Source: UBA5448 sp045536965 (GTDB lineage Bacteria; Bacillota; Clostridia; Oscillospirales; SIG627). Taken from it: a stretch of DNA of 64,000 nucleotides. A program made the translations under genes and the position numbers. This document shows positions 17,545 through 26,206 of the stretch, piece after piece (within the stretch, counting starts at the first letter, position 1; each line of letters starts with the position of its first letter). The stretch lies in the NCBI GenBank assembly GCA_045536965.1, contig JAZSON010000032.1, positions 80,014-144,013 of the forward strand. The letters run 5' to 3'. The notes under the pieces were generated by a model. The model did no database searches. It worked only from the letters and a program-made list of their open reading frames with translations, and was not told the origin of the DNA.

Positions 17545-18396
17545 GTGCAATATTTCAGCACCATGTTAAGCGACGATCTGTCGGTGACCGCTATCTACAC
17601 AGCATTGCGCAATACCCTTTCCGTTGGAGTAATCTATCGTGGTGAATCGCATGCCTTCCCCGAACTGATTTACCTTGCCAAAGGACGCCGCACCGTGCTT
17701 GTCGATGGGGTGGAATATACGCTTTCGACAGGGGATATGATGATCTATGCTCCCGGCTCGTTCCACATGACCAAGGAGGGTATGGATTCGCTTGCCTATA
17801 TCATCAGCTTTGAGGTCAAGTCAAGCGCCCTGCCACTTTTGTATAACCGCGTTCTTCGATTAAACGGGGAGCAAAGGAAAAGCTTTGAGGTTGTCTTCGA
17901 GGACGTGATGTCGTCGCTTGAACTGAAAAGAAATGTCGGCTCGATCGGTATGGTTCCCAAGGAAAATACCCCCGAATACGTTCTGCAAAAAATCAAAAAA
18001 GGGCTTGAGATCTTTCTTTTGTCGCTGGAGGGCGGGGATTATTTTCCCAAGCCCACCGCCAAGGAAAGTGTGAAGAAAAAGGATATTGAGCGGATCAAAG
18101 CGTTTTTGACCGATCATATTGATCGAAAGCTTTCGCTGGAGGAGATCGCAAGGGGCTGCTCCATGAGCGTTTCGAAATTAAAGCTTCTGTTTCGCGGATA
18201 CAGCGGCGGCGGCGCGATCGATTATTTTTCGGAACTCAAGATCATTCAGGCAAAGCGGGACATTGCCGCAGGGGAAAAGAACTTTTCGGAGATTGCCGAG
18301 GGGCTCGGATTTAGCTCTCTCCATTACTTTTCGCGGCAGTTTAAAAAGATTACGGGATTTTCACCGTCAGCCTATAAAAACGCATTGAGCGGATAA
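17545..18396 (+). CDS. AraC family transcriptional regulator
   Basis: Protein of 283 residues: an N-terminal cupin-like sensor domain (HAFPELIYLAKGRRTVLVDG, SPG-like SFHMTKEG) and a C-terminal double helix-turn-helix of about 100 residues (LSLEEIARGCSMSVSKLKLLFR then FSEIAEGLGFSSLHYFSRQFKKITGFSPSAYK). The architecture is that of sugar-responsive AraC regulators. A GTG at 17545 is chosen, eight bases after AAGGAG. It is divergent from the Gfo/Idh/MocA gene and probably activates it. Confidence 0.88.
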   Translation: MQYFSTMLSDDLSVTAIYTALRNTLSVGVIYRGESHAFPELIYLAKGRRTVLVDGVEYTLSTGDMMIYAPGSFHMTKEGMDSLAYIISFEVKSSALPLLYNRVLRLNGEQRKSFEVVFEDVMSSLELKRNVGSIGMVPKENTPEYVLQKIKKGLEIFLLSLEGGDYFPKPTAKESVKKKDIERIKAFLTDHIDRKLSLEEIARGCSMSVSKLKLLFRGYSGGGAIDYFSELKIIQAKRDIAAGEKNFSEIAEGLGFSSLHYFSRQFKKITGFSPSAYKNALSG

Positions 18397-18397
18397 G

Positions 18398-18425
18398 AAA
18401 AGATGCACCGATCGGTGCATCTTTT
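18398..18425. terminator. Bidirectional terminator (perfect palindrome)
   Basis: A 28-bp perfect palindrome with core GATGCACCGATCGGTGCATC and A/T tails; separates the AraC gene from the convergent small protein. Confidence 0.9.
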
Positions 18426-18431
18426 TTAGTT

Positions 18432-18617
18432 TCAGTTGGACTTTTCGTCGGTGTCGTCGAGCTCCTCTAAAGCGTTTTTTACGGCGGCGATAACGAAGGC
18501 GGAAAAGGTGCAGGATTTGCCGCGGATGGCTTTTTCGACCGCTTCCACGGTATCGCAGGGGAAACGAACCGTTTTGTTTACCGTCGGGGGAACTGACGGG
18601 ATCTTGAACTTACCCAT
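18432..18617 (-). CDS. Small ribbon-helix-helix-like protein
   Basis: Protein of 61 residues starting MGKFKIPSVPPTVNKTVRFP. A short beta strand (KTVRFPCD) followed by two helices (TVEAVEKAIRG and SAFVIAAVKNALEELDD) matches the outline of ribbon-helix-helix DNA-binding proteins. It begins 11 bases after the galT stop; an alternative upstream start would overlap galT. It is transcribed with galT. No toxin partner is adjacent, so if it is a repressor its target is unknown. Confidence 0.6.
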   Translation of the reverse strand: MGKFKIPSVPPTVNKTVRFPCDTVEAVEKAIRGKSCTFSAFVIAAVKNALEELDDTDEKSN

Positions 18618-18627
18618 AATTTTTCGC

Positions 18628-19623
18628 TCACTTTGCAAGAAAACGCTGCACGGCGGCTTTCAGCTCAAGTGCCTTTTCTTCGGGGGCGGTGGGGTTGCAG
18701 TGCGCCCATGCACCCGTTTCGCAGGATGCCTGGAACTGTTGGCGGTCGGCGGCACGCATGGGAGGATAATACTCGATGTGGAAATGATAATTTTTCTCGA
18801 TCTCGGATTGGTTTTCCATGTTGACCGGCGCGTTGTGCATACACATCATGTAGGGGAAACGGGTGTCAAAGAGTGCATCGTACCCGCCCGAAACGGCGCG
18901 CATGGCTTTGCCGAGGTTTTCTCTTTCGCTCTTTGTAAATTGCGCGATGTTACCCTTGTGTGCTTTTGCCGTGATATACACCCCGTAGGCATAGTCGGCA
19001 AAGTAGGGGATGTAGGCGATAAAATCGTCGTTTTGATAGACGATGCGCTTGTCGGATGCAATTTCGGCTTCGTTCATGCGGCAGAAAAGGCATTTTTGAT
19101 TTTTTTCGGCATACTCACGGCAGGCATCCAGCTCCAGCTCGATTTTTTTGGGGAGTTTGGAAAAAGCGTAAATTTGGCCGTGAGGGTGGGGCATGGTCAC
19201 GCCCACTACATCGCCGCGGTTTTCAAAAATAAAAACATATCGGATGTTTTTGTCCAAGGACAGTTTGGTGAATCGGTCGGCCCAGAGATCAACCAGTTTG
19301 TTCATGTGTGCATCCGACAGATCGCACATATTGCCGTGATGGTCGGGTGAAAAGAGAATGACCTCGCATTTGCCGTAGGAGGGGGCCATTTGTCCATACA
19401 AATCTTCAAATCCTGCGGGCAGCGCATCGGTGTCGCAGGGCGGAGGGGTTACCGATAAGGCGGGGAAATCATTGTCATATTTATGGACGTCATAATGATC
19501 CGGAACTTTTCCGGAACCGGGGCAAAAGGGGCAAAAATCTTTGGGCATATTGGGGCGATTTTGGCGATTGGAAGCAATCATGACCCAATCTTGTATCATG
19601 GGATTGTAGCGAAGTTCAGCCAT
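18628..19623 (-). CDS. galT: Galactose-1-phosphate uridylyltransferase
   Basis: Protein of 331 residues with the histidine-triad signature HPHGQ at residues 146-150; the second histidine is the uridylylated nucleophile. The zinc-binding CPFC lies at 31-34. It exchanges UMP between UDP-glucose and galactose-1-phosphate in the Leloir pathway, in the cytoplasm. TAGGAGA lies before the ATG. No galK or galE is adjacent. The start lies only about 26 bases beyond the pnp terminator, leaving little room for a private promoter, so transcription may depend on read-through from rpsO-pnp. The GH4 alpha-galactosidase at 27 kb could supply its substrate. Confidence 0.92.
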   Translation of the reverse strand: MAELRYNPMIQDWVMIASNRQNRPNMPKDFCPFCPGSGKVPDHYDVHKYDNDFPALSVTPPPCDTDALPAGFEDLYGQMAPSYGKCEVILFSPDHHGNMCDLSDAHMNKLVDLWADRFTKLSLDKNIRYVFIFENRGDVVGVTMPHPHGQIYAFSKLPKKIELELDACREYAEKNQKCLFCRMNEAEIASDKRIVYQNDDFIAYIPYFADYAYGVYITAKAHKGNIAQFTKSERENLGKAMRAVSGGYDALFDTRFPYMMCMHNAPVNMENQSEIEKNYHFHIEYYPPMRAADRQQFQASCETGAWAHCNPTAPEEKALELKAAVQRFLAK

Positions 19624-19640
19624 TTTGTGTGTCTCCTACT

Positions 19641-19681
19641 ATAAAAAATCGGTTGCCGCGCGGGATTTCACGCGGCAACCG
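19641..19681 (-). terminator. Terminator of rpsO-pnp
   Basis: Stem CGGTTGCCGCG (19650-19660) with 19671-19681, followed on the minus strand by a run of six U. Confidence 0.85.
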
Positions 19682-19695
19682 TTGTGCATGAGAAA

Positions 19696-21786
19696 TTATT
19701 CGTCCATTGCATCTTTGCGGGACAGATTGATTCTGCCCTTATCGTCGATCTCAATCAGTTTGACTTTGATGACATCGCCGACGCTGACAACATCCTCTAC
19801 CTTGGCAACGCGCTGTTTGTCCAACTTGGAAATGTGAACCAAACCTTCTTTGCCGGGGGCGAATTCAACGAAAGCACCGAAGGTCATCAAACGGGTAACG
19901 GTACCTGTGTAGACAGTGCCGATGACGGGATCCAATGCGATGGCGTTGATCATGTCGAGGGCTCTGTATCCGGCATCGCGATCGACCGCTGCAATAAAGA
20001 TGCTACCGTCATCTTCGATGTCAATCTTGGCGCCGGTTTCAGCGACGATCTTTTGGATCACTTTGCCGCCCGAACCGATGACTTCGCGGATCTTATCGGG
20101 ATGAATCTTGGTGGTGATCATTTTGGGTGCATAGGGCGAAACGTCGGGACGGGGCTCGGCGATTGCTTTGAGCATGATTTCATCCAAGATGTACATTCTG
20201 GCAGTGTAGGTGGTATCAAGTGCCTGACGGATGATCTCGGGGGTCAAACCATCGATCTTCAAGTCCATCTGAATGGCAGTGATGCCGTCTTTGGTACCTG
20301 CAACCTTAAAGTCCATATCGCCGAAGAAGTCCTCAAGACCCTGAATGTCGATCATGGTCATCCAGCGATCGTCCTCGGTGATAAGGCCGCAGGAGATACC
20401 TGCAACGGGTTTTTTAATCGGAACGCCTGCATCCATCAAAGCAAGGGTGGAGGCACAGATAGAACCCTGCGAGGTAGAACCGTTGGAGGAAACCACTTCG
20501 GAAACCAAACGAATGGCATAGGGGAATTCGTCCTGCGAGGGGATCATGGGAGCCAAGGCACGTTCTGCCAAAGCACCGTGACCGATTTCACGTCTGCCGG
20601 GGCTGCGGGAGGCTTTGGCTTCACCGACGGAGTAGCCGGGCATGTTGTAGTGGTGCATGTAACGCTTGTATTCTTCATCATCAATGCCGTCGAGCAGCTG
20701 TCTGTCACCGATGGGGCCGAGGGTGGCCGAGGTGAGAACCTGCGTCTGGCCGCGCGTGAATAGACCGGAGCCGTGCACACGGGGGAGAAGACCGACTTCT
20801 GCGGCAAGCGGACGAATTTGATCGAGGCGGCGGCCGTCAACACGTTTGCCGTCGTCAAGCAGCCATCTGCGCACTACGAATTTCTGCAGTTTGTACAGAC
20901 ATTCGCCGATCTGGCCAACCAATTCGGGATACTGTTCGTCGAATTGTGCGTGCACCTTTTCGGTGACAACCTGCATGGCCTTGTCGCGCACGGTTTTGTC
21001 ATCAGTGTCCAAAGCGGCGCGGACATCATCGATGGCGAACTCTTTGATCGCATCATACAGATCGTGGTCAACTTCGCAGGATTGGTAAGCAAACTTGGGT
21101 TTGCCCACTTCTGCAACGATGGATTCGATGAAGCTGATCAATTCGCGGGTCTGGTTGAAGGCGAACATAATGGCATCGAACATGTCATCGTTGTTCACTT
21201 CTTTAGCGCCCGCTTCAATCATGACGACCTTTTCCTTGGAGGAAGCGACCGTCAATTCAAGGGTGCTGACTTCTCTTTGTGCGGCGGTGGGGTTGGCAAC
21301 AAATTTGCCGTCTACCATACCGACGAACATGCCACCGATAGGTCCGTTCCAAGGAATATCCGAAATGGACAGAGCGATGGAAGCACCAATCATAGCGGTA
21401 ATCTCGGGCGAGCAGTCGGGATCGACTGAAAGCACGAGGAGGGACAGACATACGTCGTTATGCAGATCCTTCGGAAAAAGGGGACGCACGGGGCGGTCGA
21501 TGACACGGGAGGTCAAGATCGCTTTTTCGGTGGGTCTGCCTTCTCTTTTCAAGAAGCTGCCGGGGATTTTGCCGACCGCGTACAAACGCTCTTCAAAATC
21601 CACCGAAAGAGGAAGGAAATCAATTCCGTCGCGGGGAGCGGCGCTCGCAGTGGCGTTCGCCAAGATAACGGTATCACCATACCGAATCAGACAAGAGCCA
21701 TTAGAGAGCTGGGAGATTTTGCCGGTTTCAACAACCAAGGGTCTGCCGGCATACTCCATTGAAAAAGTTTTGTATTGTTCGAACAT
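19696..21786 (-). CDS. pnp: Polynucleotide phosphorylase
   Basis: Protein of 696 residues, the normal length. Two RNase PH domains are evident (first with VDFEERLYAVGKIPGSFLKREGRPTEKAIL; second with HYNMPGYSVGEAKASRSPGRREIGHGALAERAL), then a KH domain (IREVIGSGGKVIQKI) and an S1 domain (GTVTRLMTFGAFVEFAPGKEGLVHISKL). It degrades RNA 3' to 5' with phosphate and is usually part of the degradosome. It begins 30 bases after rpsO, the conserved order in bacteria, with AGAAAGGA before the ATG. Confidence 0.98.
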   Translation of the reverse strand: MFEQYKTFSMEYAGRPLVVETGKISQLSNGSCLIRYGDTVILANATASAAPRDGIDFLPLSVDFEERLYAVGKIPGSFLKREGRPTEKAILTSRVIDRPVRPLFPKDLHNDVCLSLLVLSVDPDCSPEITAMIGASIALSISDIPWNGPIGGMFVGMVDGKFVANPTAAQREVSTLELTVASSKEKVVMIEAGAKEVNNDDMFDAIMFAFNQTRELISFIESIVAEVGKPKFAYQSCEVDHDLYDAIKEFAIDDVRAALDTDDKTVRDKAMQVVTEKVHAQFDEQYPELVGQIGECLYKLQKFVVRRWLLDDGKRVDGRRLDQIRPLAAEVGLLPRVHGSGLFTRGQTQVLTSATLGPIGDRQLLDGIDDEEYKRYMHHYNMPGYSVGEAKASRSPGRREIGHGALAERALAPMIPSQDEFPYAIRLVSEVVSSNGSTSQGSICASTLALMDAGVPIKKPVAGISCGLITEDDRWMTMIDIQGLEDFFGDMDFKVAGTKDGITAIQMDLKIDGLTPEIIRQALDTTYTARMYILDEIMLKAIAEPRPDVSPYAPKMITTKIHPDKIREVIGSGGKVIQKIVAETGAKIDIEDDGSIFIAAVDRDAGYRALDMINAIALDPVIGTVYTGTVTRLMTFGAFVEFAPGKEGLVHISKLDKQRVAKVEDVVSVGDVIKVKLIEIDDKGRINLSRKDAMDE

Positions 21787-21816
21787 TGCCAGTTCCTTTC
21801 TTGCTGCGACGAAAAA

Positions 21817-22083
21817 TTACTTTCTCAGGTTGAGCTTTTCGATAATGGCACGGTAACGTGTGATATCTTTTTTCATCAGATAGTTCAGCAGATTTCTTCT
21901 GTGACCAACCATTTTCAAAAGACCTCTGCGAGAGTGATGGTCTTTGTGGTTGACTTTCAGGTGCTCGTTAAGGGTGTTGATTCTGTTGGTCAGAATAGCA
22001 ATCTGAACCTCGGGCGAGCCTGTGTCGGTACCGTGCACACGGTAATTTGAAATAATTTCTTGTTTGACTTGTTTCTCCATCAT
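21817..22083 (-). CDS. rpsO: 30S ribosomal protein S15
   Basis: Protein of 88 residues, the standard S15 length, with the diagnostic TGSPEVQIAILTNRI and the C-terminal HRRNLLNYLMKKD stretch that contacts the 16S rRNA three-way junction. GGAGGTGA lies before the ATG. It is followed by pnp. The roughly 120-base leader may contain an S15 autoregulatory site, as in other bacteria. Confidence 0.98.
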   Translation of the reverse strand: MMEKQVKQEIISNYRVHGTDTGSPEVQIAILTNRINTLNEHLKVNHKDHHSRRGLLKMVGHRRNLLNYLMKKDITRYRAIIEKLNLRK

Positions 22084-22202
22084 GATGGATTCACCTCCGT
22101 AAAATATTTGCCGTCAACCCGGTCAAGGGTGGGTGAATACGCTGCCGATTACGGCAGTCCGTCGTCCCTAAACTGCGTCGCGGTCATGGTCAAAACAGAC
22201 CA
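22084..22202 (-). promoter_or_regulatory. Untranslated leader of rpsO, possible S15 autoregulatory RNA
   Basis: About 120 bases of leader between the predicted start of transcription and the rpsO ATG. It contains a compact hairpin, CTGCCG-TAAT-CGGCAG, at 22142-22157, and GC-rich segments nearer the ribosome binding site that could pair in alternative ways. Control of rpsO by S15 binding its own leader is known in several phyla; assignment here is inference from position and fold potential. Confidence 0.4.
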
Positions 22203-22208
22203 TTTCGC

Positions 22209-22237
22209 ATTATAACACAAAGAAAATGAAAAGTAAA
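22209..22237 (-). promoter_or_regulatory. Promoter of rpsO-pnp
   Basis: Minus strand TTTACT (22232-22237), 17 bp, TATAAT (22209-22214). Confidence 0.75.
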
Positions 22238-22314
22238 GGATATTTTTTGTTTTTCTCAAAAAAATTCCTGTTGTCCCATTTTTTTCCAAAATGACCTTTG
22301 TTTTTTTCCTTGTG

Positions 22315-22349
22315 TTTGACAAATCCCGCCTATTGACGGTGTGTATAAT
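22315..22349 (+). promoter_or_regulatory. Spo0A-type spoIIE promoter with 22-bp spacing
   Basis: TTGACA (22316-22321) and TATAAT (22344-22349) are both consensus but lie 22 bp apart instead of 17. The stage II promoters of Bacillus subtilis that need Spo0A (spoIIG, spoIIE) have the same long spacing. TTTGACA at 22315-22321 matches the Spo0A box complement TTCGACA at six of seven bases and overlaps the -35, as expected for Spo0A activation. Confidence 0.65.
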
Positions 22350-22382
22350 AAGGGCAATTCTATAAAGGAAGGGAAAACGAAT

Positions 22383-24857
22383 ATGCAGGACACAAAAGAA
22401 AGCCCGAAATTAAAAGAGGTTTGCGGCGAAAATGAGGCGCCGCAAACAATAAAACATATGATCGCATTGCTGTGGCGGGAAACCAAGAAGCACGCAAGGG
22501 AGAATTTTGTCAAGTGGCGCGGAAGAATGTATGGCGCTATCACCACCGACATAGGGGGTAAAAGCGTGATCTCTTACTTGGCATTTGCGCGTTTGTTTGG
22601 TTGTTTGTTGCTGTGCTTTTTTGCAGGGTTGGCTCAATTGTCTGAGGGGGTATATCCCGTAGGGCTTGCCTTTTGCGCCTCTTTTGGCAAACAAGCGCGA
22701 GTGGATCAAATGAGCGGTAAACGCATACGCACTTTTTCGACTGCCGTGGCCATGGCGGGGGTATTTTTATCCTTTTTCTTTCTGGAAAAGGTGACGTGGG
22801 TATACCTCTCCTTTGCCTTGTCTTTGATTTGTATTCGCGGTTTTTTGACTTCTTGGCGGTTTGACGAGCCGCAATTTAATCGGATTGGTTTGGCGGGCGT
22901 GTTGGGCTTGAGTGTGTCACTTGCCTCGGTGTTTCTTTTGGGAAGCGAGCGATTTCTTTGGAGTGACATCATATTGATGACCCTGGCAACACCGCTTTTT
23001 GCCTATCTGTGCAGCAGTATATATACAGATACGTTTCTTTGTCCCGAGGGAAACCATCATTTTCTGCCGGAGCGGATGGGCGAAAGCGCATTGCTGTTTG
23101 CCTGTGTACATACTTTGTCCGATGTTTTAATCGGCGGTGTTTCCATAGGGTTTTCTGCGGCCGCTCTTTTGACTCTCGCGGCGGCGCGCACACGCGGTCC
23201 GGTGGCAGGAGGACTTTGCGGTATGTTTATCGGGTTTGCCTCGGGTGGGTTGTATGGATTGGGGAGCTCTTGCGGTGTGCTCGGTTGCAGCGGCTTTTTT
23301 GCGGGGTTGTTTTTTTCAAACTCTTTGATTGGTGTGGCGGTTTTCTTTTTAGTATCCTTCGGCGCCGCTGTGATTTCCTATGATCCTGCGGTTTTTTGGA
23401 ATGTTCTGACCGATATTTTACTCGGCATTGCCGTATTTTATCCGCTTTTACCCCTTCTTCCCGAAAACAAAAGGGGTCCCGAGCAGATCGGGCGTTTTGC
23501 TCTGCGGGAGGATGGTATGCGTGCCGAGTGGGTTAAAAATAAAATAGATGCCCTCTCCCGTGCTTTTTTGTCCCTCTCTATTTCCTTTTCGGATGTTTCG
23601 GAGGGACTGAAAAAACCGCGCATTACCGAGATAAAAGAAATGACCGCATCGGTCTGTAAGAACGCATGTGAGCATTGCGCGAGTGCCGTGACCTGCTGGG
23701 GGAAAACATACATGCAAAGCGATGAGGTGCTTTCCTTTCTTTCTTTGCGGTTGAGTGAGGTGGACAAAATACGGGAAGATGATGTTCCTGCGCGTTTTCG
23801 GAGTCAATGCAGGCGGCTGTCGCAAGTGGTGGAGCGACTCAATGAACGCTACCGCAATATGAGAAGGCGGCGAAATGCCGATGATGCCACGGGGCTTTTG
23901 TCGGCGGAGTACAGCGCCTTGGCGGGGCTTTTGCACGAAACTGCCGATGGGCTTGAGGAAAATGTCGGCAAAAATCCCCATGCGGTAGCCTGCGCCGAAA
24001 GAGCATTGGAAGAACTATCTCTTGACAGAAAAAACTTCAGTGTGTACGGCAAAAGAAGTCCCGTGATTGATGTTTTTGGTATCACACCCGAAAATGCGGG
24101 CTTTACTGCCCATGAAGCGGCGCAAGCTTTTTCTCGTGCTTTTGGCTGTCCTTTTGCCTCTCCTGCGTTTGTTTACCGCGAAGGAAGAAGTATGATGCGT
24201 ATGAAAAAGAAAAGACGTCTTTCGCTGGAATGTGCCAAGAAAAGCCGTGCCAAACGGGGAGAAACGCAAAACGGAGATACCGTCAGCTTCTTTGAAAATG
24301 AAGATGAGTGTTTTTTTGCACTGCTGTGTGATGGGATGGGGAGTGGACGGGATGCCGCCCTTACCTCTCGTCTTTCGGGGTTGATGGTGGAAAGGCTGAT
24401 GCGATGTGTGTCCACCAAGCACGCGCCGCTCGAAATGCTCAATCATGTTCTTTTGTCCAAGCCTGATGAAAGTTTTGCTACCGTAGATCTTTTGGAGATC
24501 GATTTGCTGGAGGGGGTGGCCACCTTCATCAAAGCGGGAGCTGCTCCCAGTTTTGTGGTGCGGGAGGAAAATCTTTACAAAATATCCTCCAAGACACCGC
24601 CCGCAGGCACTTGGAAGGTCATGCGTGCCGAACAGACCACCATGGAGCTGTTTGACGGTGATGTCATCGTTATGATTTCTGATGGTCTGATCGAAAACGG
24701 GGAAGCGCCCGACAAACTTTTGCGCACCCTTGCCTTTGATATGCAGCCTCGTCCTGCTGATATGGCCGAAAAATTGATTTTTGAATCGGCGGACTTTACC
24801 AAAGGCGCATCGGATGATATGACGGCTGTGGTTATCCGTGTCAAGGAAGAAAAATAA
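22383..24857 (+). CDS. spoIIE: Stage II sporulation protein E
   Basis: Protein of 824 residues. The first 60 are hydrophilic, then roughly ten membrane helices extend to about residue 350, a central region follows, and the last 220 residues form a PP2C-type phosphatase (LCDGMGSGRDAALTSRLSG near residue 646, then DLLEIDLLEGVATFIKAGAAPSFV and VIMISDGLIENGE). SpoIIE dephosphorylates SpoIIAA at the asymmetric septum and so releases sigma-F in the forespore. A CxxC-rich insert (CKNACEHCASAVTCWGK) lies in the central region, as in other clostridial SpoIIE. The ATG at 22383 follows AAAGGAAGGG. The promoter carries Spo0A-type features. Confidence 0.95.
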   Translation: MQDTKESPKLKEVCGENEAPQTIKHMIALLWRETKKHARENFVKWRGRMYGAITTDIGGKSVISYLAFARLFGCLLLCFFAGLAQLSEGVYPVGLAFCASFGKQARVDQMSGKRIRTFSTAVAMAGVFLSFFFLEKVTWVYLSFALSLICIRGFLTSWRFDEPQFNRIGLAGVLGLSVSLASVFLLGSERFLWSDIILMTLATPLFAYLCSSIYTDTFLCPEGNHHFLPERMGESALLFACVHTLSDVLIGGVSIGFSAAALLTLAAARTRGPVAGGLCGMFIGFASGGLYGLGSSCGVLGCSGFFAGLFFSNSLIGVAVFFLVSFGAAVISYDPAVFWNVLTDILLGIAVFYPLLPLLPENKRGPEQIGRFALREDGMRAEWVKNKIDALSRAFLSLSISFSDVSEGLKKPRITEIKEMTASVCKNACEHCASAVTCWGKTYMQSDEVLSFLSLRLSEVDKIREDDVPARFRSQCRRLSQVVERLNERYRNMRRRRNADDATGLLSAEYSALAGLLHETADGLEENVGKNPHAVACAERALEELSLDRKNFSVYGKRSPVIDVFGITPENAGFTAHEAAQAFSRAFGCPFASPAFVYREGRSMMRMKKKRRLSLECAKKSRAKRGETQNGDTVSFFENEDECFFALLCDGMGSGRDAALTSRLSGLMVERLMRCVSTKHAPLEMLNHVLLSKPDESFATVDLLEIDLLEGVATFIKAGAAPSFVVREENLYKISSKTPPAGTWKVMRAEQTTMELFDGDVIVMISDGLIENGEAPDKLLRTLAFDMQPRPADMAEKLIFESADFTKGASDDMTAVVIRVKEEK

Positions 24858-24914
24858 AACCGAGCATAGTTTTTTCTTGCGTTTATATATAGTAATGGGA
24901 AATGTATATCCCCC

Positions 24915-24943
24915 TTTACAAATGGGGTGAAATGGTTTAAAAT
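24915..24943 (+). promoter_or_regulatory. Promoter of the MBL lipoprotein/DUF3006 pair
   Basis: TTTACA (24915-24920), 17 bp, TAAAAT (24938-24943). Confidence 0.75.
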
Positions 24944-24989
24944 AAAAAAGCGGGCATACCGCACATATCCTTAAAAAAGGACATTGCCC

Positions 24990-25955
24990 ATGAAGAAACT
25001 CTTTTTAACCCTTTTACTGATTGGTATCCTGCTCGTTTCCTGCGCCGATTCCCCGCCTGTCACTCCAAATATACCTATACCCGATGTGGATCATTCGATC
25101 GTTGCGGTTGAGTCGGTCGATCCCGGTTTTGATCTTCCCGAACCGCCGACCTTTCAAGAGAATGAAGCGCTTCCGGTCGATTTGGATATTCCGGGTGGAT
25201 ATGTCCGTGTACATTTTTTGGATGTGGGACAGGGGGATTCCATTTTTATTGAACTGCCTGACGGTAGGTGTATGCTCATTGATGGTTCGGTGCGTGGAAT
25301 GGGTGAACGCATTGTGGATTATATCGAAGCGCTTGGCTATTTTTATTTGGATTATCTCGTCATCACCCATCCCCACAGCGATCATGTCGGCGGTTTGATT
25401 TGGGTGCTGAACGTGATGCCTGTTGGGTGTATTTACATGACAACGCGGTTTTCAAGCACCAATTTGTATCAAACATTGATTGCCATGATTGTGGGAACCG
25501 ATTGTGAATTGCGATTGGCGGAACTGGGAGATATTGTTTGTGAGGGAAGGGGCTTTCAAGTGGAGGTCATCGCGCCCCATGATCAAGGACTCAGTAACAT
25601 GAATGACACTTCGATCGTTTTGCATTTTGTATTCGGCCAAACTTCCATTGTTTTCATGGGGGATGCCGAGGCCGGAAGCGAGGCGCTTCTGTCCGGGAAT
25701 TTAAAGGCAGATCTTATTAAGGTGGGGCACCACGGAAGCCGTACATCGTCGACGCCGTATTTAATATCCAAGACTGCTCCGCGCTACGCCGTTATTTCTT
25801 GCGGCGCGGGCAATCCCTACGGGCATCCCGTAGCCGAGGTGGTCAAAAGATGGCAGGATGAAGGCGCGGCCATTTATCGCACCGATTTGCACGGCCATAT
25901 CGTCTTTGAGACGGATGGTGTTGAATGCAGGTTGAAAACGCAAAAAAAATCATAG
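24990..25955 (+). CDS. ComEC/Rec2-like MBL-fold lipoprotein
   Basis: Protein of 321 residues with a lipoprotein signal (KKLFLTLLLIGILLVSC, lipobox LVSC) and a metallo-beta-lactamase domain of the ComEC C-terminal type: VHFLDVGQGDSIFIELP, LVITHPHSDHVGGL, VFMGDAEAGSEALL and KVGHHGSRTSS. In Firmicutes such stand-alone domains are exported and may act as extracellular nucleases or phosphodiesterases. The ATG at 24990 is preferred to one two codons upstream. The gene is followed after 10 bases by a DUF3006 protein, a recurrent pairing. Confidence 0.88.
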   Translation: MKKLFLTLLLIGILLVSCADSPPVTPNIPIPDVDHSIVAVESVDPGFDLPEPPTFQENEALPVDLDIPGGYVRVHFLDVGQGDSIFIELPDGRCMLIDGSVRGMGERIVDYIEALGYFYLDYLVITHPHSDHVGGLIWVLNVMPVGCIYMTTRFSSTNLYQTLIAMIVGTDCELRLAELGDIVCEGRGFQVEVIAPHDQGLSNMNDTSIVLHFVFGQTSIVFMGDAEAGSEALLSGNLKADLIKVGHHGSRTSSTPYLISKTAPRYAVISCGAGNPYGHPVAEVVKRWQDEGAAIYRTDLHGHIVFETDGVECRLKTQKKS

Positions 25956-25965
25956 AGGTAGAAAT

Positions 25966-26160
25966 ATGAAAGTTGTCATCGACCGTTTTGAAGGGGCGTT
26001 TGCCGTAGTGGAAACCGAGGACGGAAGCTTTGTGGATATGCCTGCAGTTTTAGCGGCGGGCGCCAAAGAGGGCGACGTGCTCGACATTCGTATCGATCAA
26101 GCAGAAACACAGGAAAGAAAAAAGCGTATTCAATCCTTGATGGATCAGCTTTTTCAGTAA
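25966..26160 (+). CDS. DUF3006 family small protein
   Basis: Protein of 64 residues (MKVVIDRFEGAFAVVETEDG onward) with the beta-rich outline of DUF3006, ending in a charged helix (RKKRIQSLMDQLFQ). The family has no known function, but its genes sit next to ComEC-like MBL proteins in many Firmicutes, as here. AGAGGT precedes the ATG. It ends at a strong terminator. Confidence 0.85.
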   Translation: MKVVIDRFEGAFAVVETEDGSFVDMPAVLAAGAKEGDVLDIRIDQAETQERKKRIQSLMDQLFQ

Positions 26161-26162
26161 TA

Positions 26163-26198
26163 AAAAAATCGGATGAACACCCGTTCATCCGATTTTTT
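26163..26198. terminator. Bidirectional terminator
   Basis: A 16-bp stem (26163-26178 with 26183-26198, core TCGGATGAAC) with runs of six A and six T. Confidence 0.92.
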
Positions 26199-26206
26199 GT
26201 TTGTTT

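Noticed and set aside
19684..20763. A 359-codon plus-strand frame opposite pnp
   Set aside because: It is the complement of the highly conserved PNPase catalytic and KH domains; no start signals or family features.
22333..22338. TTGACG as the spoIIE -35 box
   Set aside because: It lies only 5 bp from the -10 box; the TTGACA at 22316 with 22-bp spacing fits Spo0A-type promoters better.
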